The position numbers were made by a program, and so were the translations under genes. The notes under the pieces are model-generated. The model was not told the DNA's origin, did no database searches, and worked only from the letters and a program-made list of their open reading frames with translations. Shown in pieces: positions 1 through 5,129 of a stretch of 5,129 nucleotides of DNA. Positions within the stretch are counted from its first letter, which is position 1, and each line of letters starts with the position of its first letter. Source of the DNA: Desulfuromusa sp. (GTDB lineage: Bacteria; Desulfobacterota; Desulfuromonadia; Desulfuromonadales; Geopsychrobacteraceae); assembly GCA_029934095.1 (NCBI GenBank), contig JAOZMV010000127.1:1-5129 (forward strand). The letters run 5' to 3'.

Positions 1-8
1 ACCTCCAG
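1..8 (-). promoter_or_regulatory. Possible ribosome binding site of the next gene, beyond the left edge
   Basis: Read on the minus strand, the last eight bases of the window are CTGGAGGT, a good Shine-Dalgarno match. They lie about 27 bases after the stop codon of the HD-domain gene. A start codon would be expected within roughly ten bases beyond the edge, which would mean that the operon continues. The start codon itself is not visible, so this is tentative. Confidence 0.4.
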
Positions 9-34
9 TGGGCCAGTTGGCAAAGTATCAAGAA

Positions 35-1183
35 TCAAGAGTTCTCCCCTTTTTCAGTCGTGGAAGAAAACAGATCAAGATTTTTCTCCCGTAGTTGATC
101 TCCAAGATTTGTCCCGAGTGGCTTATTGTAATTTTTCCGCTCAGTGCGAGCCGGTCTCTTTTCTGTCGGCAGCGGTGGTGTTTTTACCGGAGCAGAAACA
201 ATCTTTTCTGTAGGTTCTGCTGAACCGGAACCTTTATAAAAGTAGCGGTCGTAGAGGCGATGATAATTTGTCCAGTTGCCCTCTTTATCAGGTTCTTTAT
301 CGATATGAGTCTGCACTCCGTTAATTTTAGAATCAAGGTCATCAATAAAATTAAGAATCACCGCTTCCAGAAATTTTGGTCGTTTAGGTGATCCAAAATC
401 ATATTGACCGTGGTGAGAAAGGAGCAGGTGTTTAATCAGCATTGACAACTCGTCGGGAAAATCAGAAAGCTGCCGAATCCGATCCTCAACCATCTGCACC
501 CCGATAACAATGTGGCCCAGCAGTTTCCCTTCATCGGTATAGTCGAAGGAACGCTGATACGACAATTCGTTAACTTTGCCGACATCATGCAATAAGGCAC
601 CACAAATTAAGAGATCACGATTAACCTGTGGGTAGCGCACAGCGACATCGACAGCTAAACCAACCACCGCCAGTGAGTGCTCCAGCAAACCACCCAGAAA
701 AACATGGTGCATCGCTTTAGCGGCGGGTGCTCTGCTGTAGAGTGCGAAGAATGCCGGATCATCAAAGAAAGCCCGTAGCAGTGCTTCAATATGGTGATTG
801 GTCAGAGACTCCATTATACCATCAAGCTCGTGACGCATATCTGCAATTGAGCGCTGTGAAACCGGCAAGAAATCACCAAGGTTGACCAGGTTTTCTTCAA
901 TTTTCTTTAAATCCTGAACAATCAGCTGCATCTTCCCCATGTAAACGCTGGCTTTAGCATTGACCAGGATAAAATCATCCTTTTCAAAGAGACTTGAAAA
1001 ATAATCTACCTGATCCCAGATCCGCCCCTCAACCTCACCGCTTCGATCCATCATTTTCAAGGTCATATAAGGCTTACCGTTTTTCGCCATTGCGGTTATT
1101 TTATCCCGCACCAGAAAAATCGATTCTACCCGGTCGCGCTCTTTAATCTGATTAACATAAATTGTTTTTGTATTCTGGCTCAA
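35..1183 (-). CDS. OB-fold/HD-domain protein, YhaM-like putative 3'-5' exoribonuclease
   Basis: This 382-residue protein is predicted to be a cytoplasmic metal-dependent phosphohydrolase acting on nucleic acid. An OB-fold nucleic-acid-binding domain spans about residues 8-95 and includes the run KPYMTLKMMDRSGEVEGRIW. An HD domain spans about 155-290. Candidate metal ligands are H169 (in LLEHS), the H199-D200 pair (in ALLHDVGK), H224, H257/H258 (in LSHHG) and the D281/D282/D284 cluster. This domain order and the intact HD motif match the YhaM/CBF1 family of 3'-5' exoribonucleases; the activity itself is inferred. The first codon is TTG, supported by an AGAGG ribosome binding site five bases upstream. 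The next Met (M32) would cut into the OB fold. The tail after about residue 318 is Pro/Lys/Arg-rich, looks disordered, and makes the protein longer than Bacillus YhaM (about 314 residues). It follows the FAD oxidoreductase gene by 71 bases with no clear terminator between them. Confidence 0.85.
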   Translation of the reverse strand: MSQNTKTIYVNQIKERDRVESIFLVRDKITAMAKNGKPYMTLKMMDRSGEVEGRIWDQVDYFSSLFEKDDFILVNAKASVYMGKMQLIVQDLKKIEENLVNLGDFLPVSQRSIADMRHELDGIMESLTNHHIEALLRAFFDDPAFFALYSRAPAAKAMHHVFLGGLLEHSLAVVGLAVDVAVRYPQVNRDLLICGALLHDVGKVNELSYQRSFDYTDEGKLLGHIVIGVQMVEDRIRQLSDFPDELSMLIKHLLLSHHGQYDFGSPKRPKFLEAVILNFIDDLDSKINGVQTHIDKEPDKEGNWTNYHRLYDRYFYKGSGSAEPTEKIVSAPVKTPPLPTEKRPARTERKNYNKPLGTNLGDQLREKNLDLFSSTTEKGENS

Positions 1184-1188
1184 AGTAA

Positions 1189-1194
1189 CCTCTT
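1189..1194 (-). promoter_or_regulatory. Ribosome binding site that decides the TTG start of the HD-domain gene
   Basis: The minus-strand sequence AAGAGG ends five bases before the TTG at 1183. The same five-base spacing is seen at the response regulator and Usp genes, which supports TTG as the real start. The conserved OB-fold region also begins within the first residues. Confidence 0.7.
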
Positions 1195-1254
1195 CTCAAG
1201 TTTCTGTCCGGAAACCGAACTCATTAGCAATCTCTGCGTCAAGCTGCACATTAT

Positions 1255-2829
1255 TTAGTTAGTATTGATAATCGATGTCGCTGCTTTGATACCGTCAACC
1301 GCGGCACTCATAATTCCCCCGGCATAACCGGCTCCCTCACCCGCCGGGAACAGCCCTTGATGGCTGACCGATTCACCATGTTGATCGCGGACAATTCTCA
1401 CCGGTGCGGAGGTACGCGTTTCTACCCCGATGAGGGTGGCTTCCGGACCGACAAAACCGCGCATCCGCTGGTTGAAGACGGGTAAAGCTTTACGCAGGCT
1501 CGCGGTCACAAAATCGGGCAAACAGGTTTTCAGATCAGCATGGACAACTTGAGGTTGACATGAAGAAACCAGTTTTCCACCGCGCCCCTGAAGAAATTCC
1601 AACAGGGGTTGTGCCGGAGCATGCCACCCTGAACCACCAGCCAGATAGGCTGCATGTTCCCACTGACGCTGAAAGTGAATACCAGCCAGCACATCAGTTG
1701 CTGAAAAATCGTCTGGGTTCACAGAGACAACCAGGGCACTGTTGGAGTTGGCAGCATTCCGATGAAAATCACTCATCCCGTTAACAACCAGACCCCCGGC
1801 CTCGGATGAGGCATTAACAACCATCCCGCCTGGACACATACAGAAAGAGTAAATACCCCGTTTACTCTCTGGATCGTTCCAAGCCAAACGGTAATCAGCA
1901 CTTGGCAGTTGTGGGTGACTGCGCATACCGTACTGAATCTGATTGATCAATTCAAGGGGATGTTCAACTCTTAACCCGATTGCAAAAGGCTTCTGATCAA
2001 GTTTAACATTTTTATCAGCCAACAGCTGATAGGTATCGCGAGCACTATGCCCGACAGCCAGTATTAATCTATCACATTCAATCTGCTCAGAATCATTAAT
2101 TATCCCCCCCTTAAGTTGATGATTCAACCATTCAAACCCGGTGAGACAGCTGGAAAACCGGATCTCGACCCCAAGGGCAAGGAGATGCTGCCGGAAATTG
2201 ACCAACACACCCCTTAAACGATCCGAGCCGATATGTGGCTTTGCCTGCCAGAGAATTTCTTCCGGGGCTCCAAACTCAACCAGGCGTTTAAGAATATAAC
2301 CTGTTGTTGGATGATTTATACGACTGGTCAATTTACCATCAGAAAAAGTGCCGGCGCCCCCTTCCCCAAACTGGATATTACTTTCGCTCTTCAGCTCACC
2401 GCCAGACCAGAAATCATGAACGTCGTGCAGCCGTTCAACAACCGGACGCCCCCGTTCAATCAAGCATACTTGCGCACCAGCTTCAGCCAGAGCCAATGCG
2501 CTGAAAAGTCCCGCCGGGCCCATCCCGACCACCAAGACCTTTAATCTGGATTTAAGTGAATAAAATTCAAACGGGTGGGGATCTTTCACCTTGACGAGAG
2601 TGTGAATGTGGCAATTATTTGCGAGCAATCCAGCTTCATCGTCACAGCTGAATTCAACGGTATAAACACGCCGGACATCTTGCTTACGTCGAGCATCAAC
2701 CCCTTTACGAACAATCACCCAGGAATCAATATTCTGTACTTCAAAACCGAGAAGTGTAGCAATTTTCTCCGGGATTGAAGCCTCGCTCTCATCCAGATGA
2801 AGAGTTATTTCACGCAATCTGAGGGACAT
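1255..2829 (-). CDS. FAD-dependent oxidoreductase (COG2509 type, uncharacterised)
   Basis: This 524-residue flavoprotein of unknown substrate belongs to the family usually labelled NAD(P)/FAD-dependent oxidoreductase or FAD-dependent dehydrogenase. Residues 1-92 form the N-terminal domain seen in this family, including the basic segment RKGVDARRK at 41-49. The Rossmann dinucleotide motif GMGPAG is at 102-107, with E125 closing the second strand as the expected ribose-binding acid. The family signature FGEGGAGTFSDGKLT is at 154-168. A second FAD-contact motif, AGEGAGYAGGIM, is at 496-507 near the C-terminus. No signal peptide or membrane helix is apparent, so it is probably cytoplasmic. The length is full for the family and nothing is broken. 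The ATG lies five bases after the kinase stop codon, and no good Shine-Dalgarno sequence precedes it, so translation is probably coupled to the kinase gene. The family assignment is secure; the physiological reaction is unknown. Confidence 0.9.
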   Translation of the reverse strand: MSLRLREITLHLDESEASIPEKIATLLGFEVQNIDSWVIVRKGVDARRKQDVRRVYTVEFSCDDEAGLLANNCHIHTLVKVKDPHPFEFYSLKSRLKVLVVGMGPAGLFSALALAEAGAQVCLIERGRPVVERLHDVHDFWSGGELKSESNIQFGEGGAGTFSDGKLTSRINHPTTGYILKRLVEFGAPEEILWQAKPHIGSDRLRGVLVNFRQHLLALGVEIRFSSCLTGFEWLNHQLKGGIINDSEQIECDRLILAVGHSARDTYQLLADKNVKLDQKPFAIGLRVEHPLELINQIQYGMRSHPQLPSADYRLAWNDPESKRGIYSFCMCPGGMVVNASSEAGGLVVNGMSDFHRNAANSNSALVVSVNPDDFSATDVLAGIHFQRQWEHAAYLAGGSGWHAPAQPLLEFLQGRGGKLVSSCQPQVVHADLKTCLPDFVTASLRKALPVFNQRMRGFVGPEATLIGVETRTSAPVRIVRDQHGESVSHQGLFPAGEGAGYAGGIMSAAVDGIKAATSIINTN

Positions 2830-2834
2830 AGGCG

Positions 2835-4037
2835 TTAATGAACCGAGGCTGGAAGGAGTGGCAATTCAATGATAAAACAAGCCCCGGAACCAGGCGGGCT
2901 ATCAACAGTTATACGCCCCCCTAAGCTGCTGACAACTTGCAGAACAATGGACAGACCGAAACCGGTACCCTTTTCTTTCGTGGTAAAAAAAGGGTCGAAA
3001 ATACGTGAGATATTTCCGCTTGGAATACCAGAACCCGTATCAGAAATCATAACTAATATTTTTTCCACATCCGCTTGCAATGCAATGGTCAGAACTCCCC
3101 CTTCTGGCATTTCATACAGAGCGTTACCGATCAAATTGGTAAATATCTTCTCAATCTCGTGCAAATCAGCCCTTATTAATGGCGCTTTTCGGTTGATATT
3201 GAGCTTAAGTTCTATCCGTTGTTTGTCGATTCTAGCTTGATAATCACTGAGAACCTTATCAATTATTTCTACCAGATCGACCAGCTTCTGTTTGTTGCTA
3301 TCATCAGGACTGGAGGCCAGCATCTGTATCAGAATTTCATCAATCCGTTCAACTTCCTGGGTTATTTTATAAGCATAACCTTGATTTTCTTCACCCAGTC
3401 CTTCAGCAGAAAGGAGAATCTGGGCAAATAAACTTATTGAATTCAACGGATTACGTATTTCATGTGCCATACCTGCTGACATGTGCCCAAGTGCAGCCAG
3501 CTTTTCCGACTGGATTATTTCTTTATGTGCCTGTTCCAGCTCAAAGCTTTTTTCACGCACTCGCTGTTCCAATTTAGCATTCCATTGTTTGATCTCACCC
3601 TGTAAACATTCACGTTCTTTGAGTAGTTCACGGTTTTCAATCTCAACCTTTCTGACCGCTAAAACGGCATCAATCCGCTTAATCAAGCTGCTGTTCGCAA
3701 AAGGCTTACGCAGATAATCTGCGGCACCAGCCCGCATCAGTTCAACCGCAACCTCTTCGTTCCCCTTCCCGGTAAACATAACAACATAGGTCTCTGGATA
3801 GCTGCGGCGAATTTGTTTCAGAGCATCCAAACCGCTCATGACCGGCATCATGTAGTCAAGCAAAACCAGGGCCGGGCTATGTTCAGCAACCATCTGTATG
3901 CACTGCTCACCGTTGGTTGCAGAGAGGACATTAAATCCACGTTTTTTTAACAACAAACCCACCAGTTCAACAATGATTTCTTCATCATCTACGATAAGAA
4001 TCTTTTCGCCGGAATATTGACTTTGATGGGCAAGCAT
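2835..4037 (-). CDS. Soluble hybrid: N-terminal receiver plus histidine kinase
   Basis: This 400-residue signalling protein has no membrane segment. A receiver domain spans about 12-125, with acidic D17/D18, phosphoacceptor D61 (in LLDYMMP), T89 and K111 all present. A predicted coiled coil at about 128-178 connects it to a HisKA domain with phosphoacceptor H192 in GMAHEIRNPLNSI, an H-box of the NtrB/ZraS kind. The HATPase domain shows an N box at about 301-310 (N305), G1 DTGSG at 333-337, an F box FDPFF at 347-351 and G2 GTGFG at 357-361. The catalytic set is complete, so an active kinase is expected. There is no PAS, GAF or extracellular sensor, so input probably comes through the receiver or a protein partner. 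There is no DNA-binding output domain either. The ATG has a GTGAGGG ribosome binding site seven bases upstream and its own candidate promoter. The cognate regulator is not proven; the stand-alone receiver at 4652-5044 is the nearest candidate. Confidence 0.92.
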   Translation of the reverse strand: MLAHQSQYSGEKILIVDDEEIIVELVGLLLKKRGFNVLSATNGEQCIQMVAEHSPALVLLDYMMPVMSGLDALKQIRRSYPETYVVMFTGKGNEEVAVELMRAGAADYLRKPFANSSLIKRIDAVLAVRKVEIENRELLKERECLQGEIKQWNAKLEQRVREKSFELEQAHKEIIQSEKLAALGHMSAGMAHEIRNPLNSISLFAQILLSAEGLGEENQGYAYKITQEVERIDEILIQMLASSPDDSNKQKLVDLVEIIDKVLSDYQARIDKQRIELKLNINRKAPLIRADLHEIEKIFTNLIGNALYEMPEGGVLTIALQADVEKILVMISDTGSGIPSGNISRIFDPFFTTKEKGTGFGLSIVLQVVSSLGGRITVDSPPGSGACFIIELPLLPASVH

Positions 4038-4044
4038 TTAGAAA

Positions 4045-4051
4045 CCCTCAC
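4045..4051 (-). promoter_or_regulatory. Ribosome binding site of the hybrid kinase gene
   Basis: The minus-strand sequence GTGAGGG ends seven bases before the ATG at 4037. It supports that start codon and gives a short 5' untranslated region if the promoter at 4071-4100 is used. Confidence 0.65.
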
Positions 4052-4070
4052 TTCATATCAAAACTGAAAG

Positions 4071-4100
4071 AGAATACTCATTGATCTATGACTATATCAA
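4071..4100 (-). promoter_or_regulatory. Candidate sigma-70 promoter for the kinase-oxidoreductase-nuclease unit
   Basis: On the minus strand, a -35-like TTGATA (4100-4095) is separated by 18 bases from a -10-like TATTCT (4076-4071). Initiation would fall near 4064, about 27 bases before the kinase ATG. The placement directly after the terminator of the preceding unit is what a new transcription unit would need. The match is reasonable but was made by eye. No sigma-54 GG/GC element was seen in this gap. Confidence 0.5.
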
Positions 4101-4125
4101 GCAAAGGTGGTGATAAGCAAAACAA

Positions 4126-4167
4126 ACACACTAAAAAAGCAGCCACATGGCTGCTTTTTTAGTGTGT
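4126..4167 (-). terminator. Rho-independent terminator after the Usp gene (sequence symmetric on both strands)
   Basis: A perfect 19-bp inverted repeat (arms 4126-4144 and 4149-4167) encloses a 4-base loop. Its core is GCAGCC/GGCTGC, flanked by A6 on one side and T6 on the other. On the minus strand the GC core is followed by a T run, the normal intrinsic-terminator form, and it begins 22 bases after the Usp stop codon. Because the A and T runs pair with each other, the element has the same form on the other strand and could in principle terminate in both directions. It separates the regulator-Usp unit from the kinase unit. Confidence 0.9.
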
Positions 4168-4189
4168 CACTGAGATAATCTTCTTTGAT

Positions 4190-4639
4190 TTATTCCTCTT
4201 CCAACCTGACAGTCAAAACTGGCACTTTTGATTTACGCACCACCTTTTCTGCCGTACTGCCAAACAGAACATGATCTAACCCTGCTCTGCCATGAGTTCC
4301 AAGCACAATCAAGTCCGCAGATTTTTCTTCAGCCTGAGAAATAATCTGTTCATGGGGTAATCCCGAGACAATCAACTGTTGGGAATTCTCAAAATCCACC
4401 ACATTTTTACGACAAAAACTTTCCATCATTTTCTGCGCTCCCTCTTCAATCTCTTCTTCCAGTCGTGCGAATGAGATATGGGGAACGTAGAAACCACGTA
4501 AATCAACCGGTTCATTAATCACATGCAGTATCAACAACTGCGCAGAAAACTTTTTTGCCAATGAGAGTGCCAGCTGAAATGCGTTATCAGAACTATCAGA
4601 GAAATCAATAGCAACCAAAACGGTGGAAAAATTATTCAT
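4190..4639 (-). CDS. Universal stress protein, ATP-binding type
   Basis: This is a single-domain Usp of 149 residues, the usual length. It begins with the first beta strand TVLVAIDFS (6-14), in which D12 is the typical nucleotide-contacting acid. It carries the full ATP-binding signature G-x2-G-x9-G-S at G114, G117, G127 and S128 (GTHGRAGLDHVLFGS), followed by the closing strand VPVLTV (139-144). Family members of this kind bind ATP, dimerise in the cytoplasm and act in stress survival; the specific role here is unknown. A longer version starting at a GTG at 4645 is possible. That GTG lies inside a near-perfect AGGAGGTG ribosome binding site, five bases before the ATG at 4639, so the ATG is preferred. 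The gene begins 12 bases after the response regulator stop and is followed by a strong terminator, so the two genes probably form a two-gene transcript. Confidence 0.93.
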   Translation of the reverse strand: MNNFSTVLVAIDFSDSSDNAFQLALSLAKKFSAQLLILHVINEPVDLRGFYVPHISFARLEEEIEEGAQKMMESFCRKNVVDFENSQQLIVSGLPHEQIISQAEEKSADLIVLGTHGRAGLDHVLFGSTAEKVVRKSKVPVLTVRLEEE

Positions 4640-4642
4640 AGT

Positions 4643-4650
4643 CACCTCCT
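4643..4650 (-). promoter_or_regulatory. Strong ribosome binding site that decides the Usp start
   Basis: AGGAGGTG on the minus strand is a near-perfect complement to the 16S rRNA tail. Counted from AGGAGG, the spacing to the ATG at 4639 is five bases. The upstream in-frame GTG (4645-4643) overlaps this site and so cannot use it, which rules against the longer start. Confidence 0.8.
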
Positions 4651-4651
4651 G

Positions 4652-5044
4652 TCAGAATATAGCTGAAGATTCTCCCAGCGAACTTGTGTGTTTAAAAACT
4701 CTGCTGAGAATTGCTTGCAAATCCTTGAGCTTAACCGGCTTGTTCAGGTACTCAAAAGTACCGAGATTCATCGCTTCCAGGTATGAGTCAACCCCACCAT
4801 AAGCAGTAATCATGACAACTTTTATCTCGGGATAAGTTTGATTCAACTCGCGCATAAAAACCAAACCGTTCATTTCTGGCATATTGATATCGGTAATAAC
4901 CAGATCAACCTGCGCATTTTTAAGATACTCTAAGGCGTCAAAGCCATTAGCCACAGCTTCCACATGATAACCTTCCTGAGAAAGCAACTTGACCAGACCA
5001 ATGCGGGCATTCTCTTCGTCATCAACAATTAAAACTCTTTCCAT
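4652..5044 (-). CDS. Single-domain response regulator (receiver only)
   Basis: This CheY-like stand-alone receiver has 130 residues. Its acidic pair is D8/D9, the phosphoacceptor is D52 (in VITDINMPEMNG), the switch threonine is T80 (in VMITAYG) and the conserved lysine is K102 (in NKPV). All key residues are present, so it should accept phosphate. The receiver ends near residue 116. The last 14 or so residues are a Ser-rich tail with no output domain, so it must act by protein contact or as a phosphorelay intermediate. The sequence style resembles NtrC-type receivers. A GTG at 5050 would add two residues, but it sits inside the AGAGGTG ribosome binding site, so the ATG at 5044 is preferred. 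The gene is likely co-transcribed with the Usp gene 12 bases downstream. Which kinase phosphorylates it is unknown; the hybrid kinase at 2835-4037 is the obvious local candidate. Confidence 0.92.
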   Translation of the reverse strand: MERVLIVDDEENARIGLVKLLSQEGYHVEAVANGFDALEYLKNAQVDLVITDINMPEMNGLVFMRELNQTYPEIKVVMITAYGGVDSYLEAMNLGTFEYLNKPVKLKDLQAILSRVFKHTSSLGESSAIF

Positions 5045-5047
5045 AAC

Positions 5048-5054
5048 CACCTCT
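5048..5054 (-). promoter_or_regulatory. Ribosome binding site that decides the response regulator start
   Basis: AGAGGTG on the minus strand has its GAGG core five bases before the ATG at 5044, the same geometry as at the Usp and HD-domain genes. The alternative GTG start (5050-5048) is part of this site. Confidence 0.65.
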
Positions 5055-5066
5055 GAAACCAGGAGG
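5050..5066 (-). promoter_or_regulatory. Small hairpin that could mask the response regulator ribosome binding site
   Basis: On the minus strand, CCTCCTG (5066-5060) can pair with CAGAGG (5055-5050) around a GTTT loop. This gives six base pairs with one bulged C. The 3' arm contains the GAGG core of the ribosome binding site. The stem is short, so it may be a chance pairing. Confidence 0.3.
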
Positions 5067-5069
5067 CTG

Positions 5070-5114
5070 TCAGGCTATCCATGAACTGGCTGCAAATCCG
5101 TTTGTTTGGCTCAT
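5070..5114 (-). CDS. Possible 14-codon leader ORF upstream of the response regulator
   Basis: The minus strand has an AGGAG ribosome binding site (5126-5122), a seven-base gap, an ATG at 5114 and an open frame to TGA at 5070. It would encode MSQTNGFAASSWIA. An in-frame TAA lies one codon before the ATG, so this is not the end of a longer frame entering from the right. The ORF ends 25 bases before the response regulator ATG and just before the hairpin over that gene's ribosome binding site, which would suit translational coupling. It resembles no peptide I recognise, has no run of regulatory codons such as His or Leu, and is short enough to arise by chance. The evidence is the strong ribosome binding site and the position only. 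Confidence 0.3.
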   Translation of the reverse strand: MSQTNGFAASSWIA

Positions 5115-5129
5115 TTTTTAGCTCCTTTT

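Noticed and set aside
1200..1215. Small inverted repeat GTTTC/GAAAC in the gap between the oxidoreductase and HD-domain genes
   Set aside because: It has only five pairs around a six-base loop and no T run after it on the minus strand, so it is not supported as a terminator or regulatory hairpin.
1214..1242. Possible promoter with TTGACG as a -35 element upstream of the HD-domain gene
   Set aside because: The -35 is good, but the hexamer 17 bases downstream is TTCGGT, a poor -10 element, so an internal promoter is not claimed.
1560..1784. Plus-strand open frame of 74 codons inside the FAD oxidoreductase gene
   Set aside because: It lies antisense to a clearly conserved flavoprotein coding region, has no convincing ribosome binding site, and its translation resembles no protein family.
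2233..2778. Plus-strand open frames of 66-103 codons opposite the oxidoreductase N-terminal half
   Set aside because: They overlap each other and the Rossmann-fold coding region on the other strand, and show no domain-like sequence. They are shadows of the real gene.
2869..3717. Plus-strand open frames of 70-123 codons opposite the hybrid kinase gene
   Set aside because: They are antisense to HATPase, HisKA and receiver motifs that are intact on the minus strand, and their composition looks like reverse-complement readings of those motifs.
5045..5129. Promoter for the response regulator-Usp unit
   Set aside because: No convincing -35/-10 pair and no sigma-54 GG/GC element was seen in this stretch. 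The promoter probably lies beyond the right edge.
5118..5129. End of an upstream gene reading into the TAA at 5120-5118
   Set aside because: A frame ending in this TAA is possible, but only three codons are visible. The bases are equally explained as a ribosome binding site, so no partial gene is called.

Overview
All five recognisable genes lie on the minus strand, so the window reads right to left. The best guess for the host is a delta-type proteobacterium of the Desulfuromonadales/Geobacter kind. The reasons are the OB-fold plus HD-domain nuclease-like protein, a receiver domain fused in front of a soluble histidine kinase, and the density of two-component genes. Base composition looks moderate by eye, not GC-rich. 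This placement is an inference from gene content and was not tested by any search.

Layout in transcription order: positions 5129-5045 hold a leader with a possible 14-codon ORF and a small hairpin over the next ribosome binding site. They are followed by a single-domain response regulator (5044-4652) and, 12 bases later, a universal stress protein (4639-4190). A perfect 19-bp stem-loop at 4126-4167 closes this two-gene unit. A plausible sigma-70 promoter (4071-4100) then starts a second unit: a cytoplasmic receiver-histidine kinase hybrid (4037-2835), a COG2509-type FAD-dependent oxidoreductase whose start lies 5 bases after the kinase stop (2829-1255), and an OB-fold/HD protein related to the YhaM 3'-5' exoribonucleases (1183-35, TTG start). 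A ribosome-binding-site-like sequence at the left edge suggests that this unit continues outside the window.

Working together: the first unit pairs a stand-alone phosphoreceiver with an ATP-binding-type Usp, a common stress or signalling pairing. The second unit's kinase has a receiver as its only recognisable input and no membrane segment. It is therefore probably driven by phosphorylation or by a protein partner, and the neighbouring stand-alone receiver is a candidate partner (inference only). The oxidoreductase and the nuclease-like protein look like housekeeping genes carried in the same transcript.

I found no mobile elements, CRISPR arrays, tRNA or rRNA genes, or phage genes. No gene-free stretch exceeds 300 bases. 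The window looks like ordinary chromosomal sequence, and I found no convincing new biological system. The most interesting item is the putative leader ORF and hairpin ahead of the response regulator.
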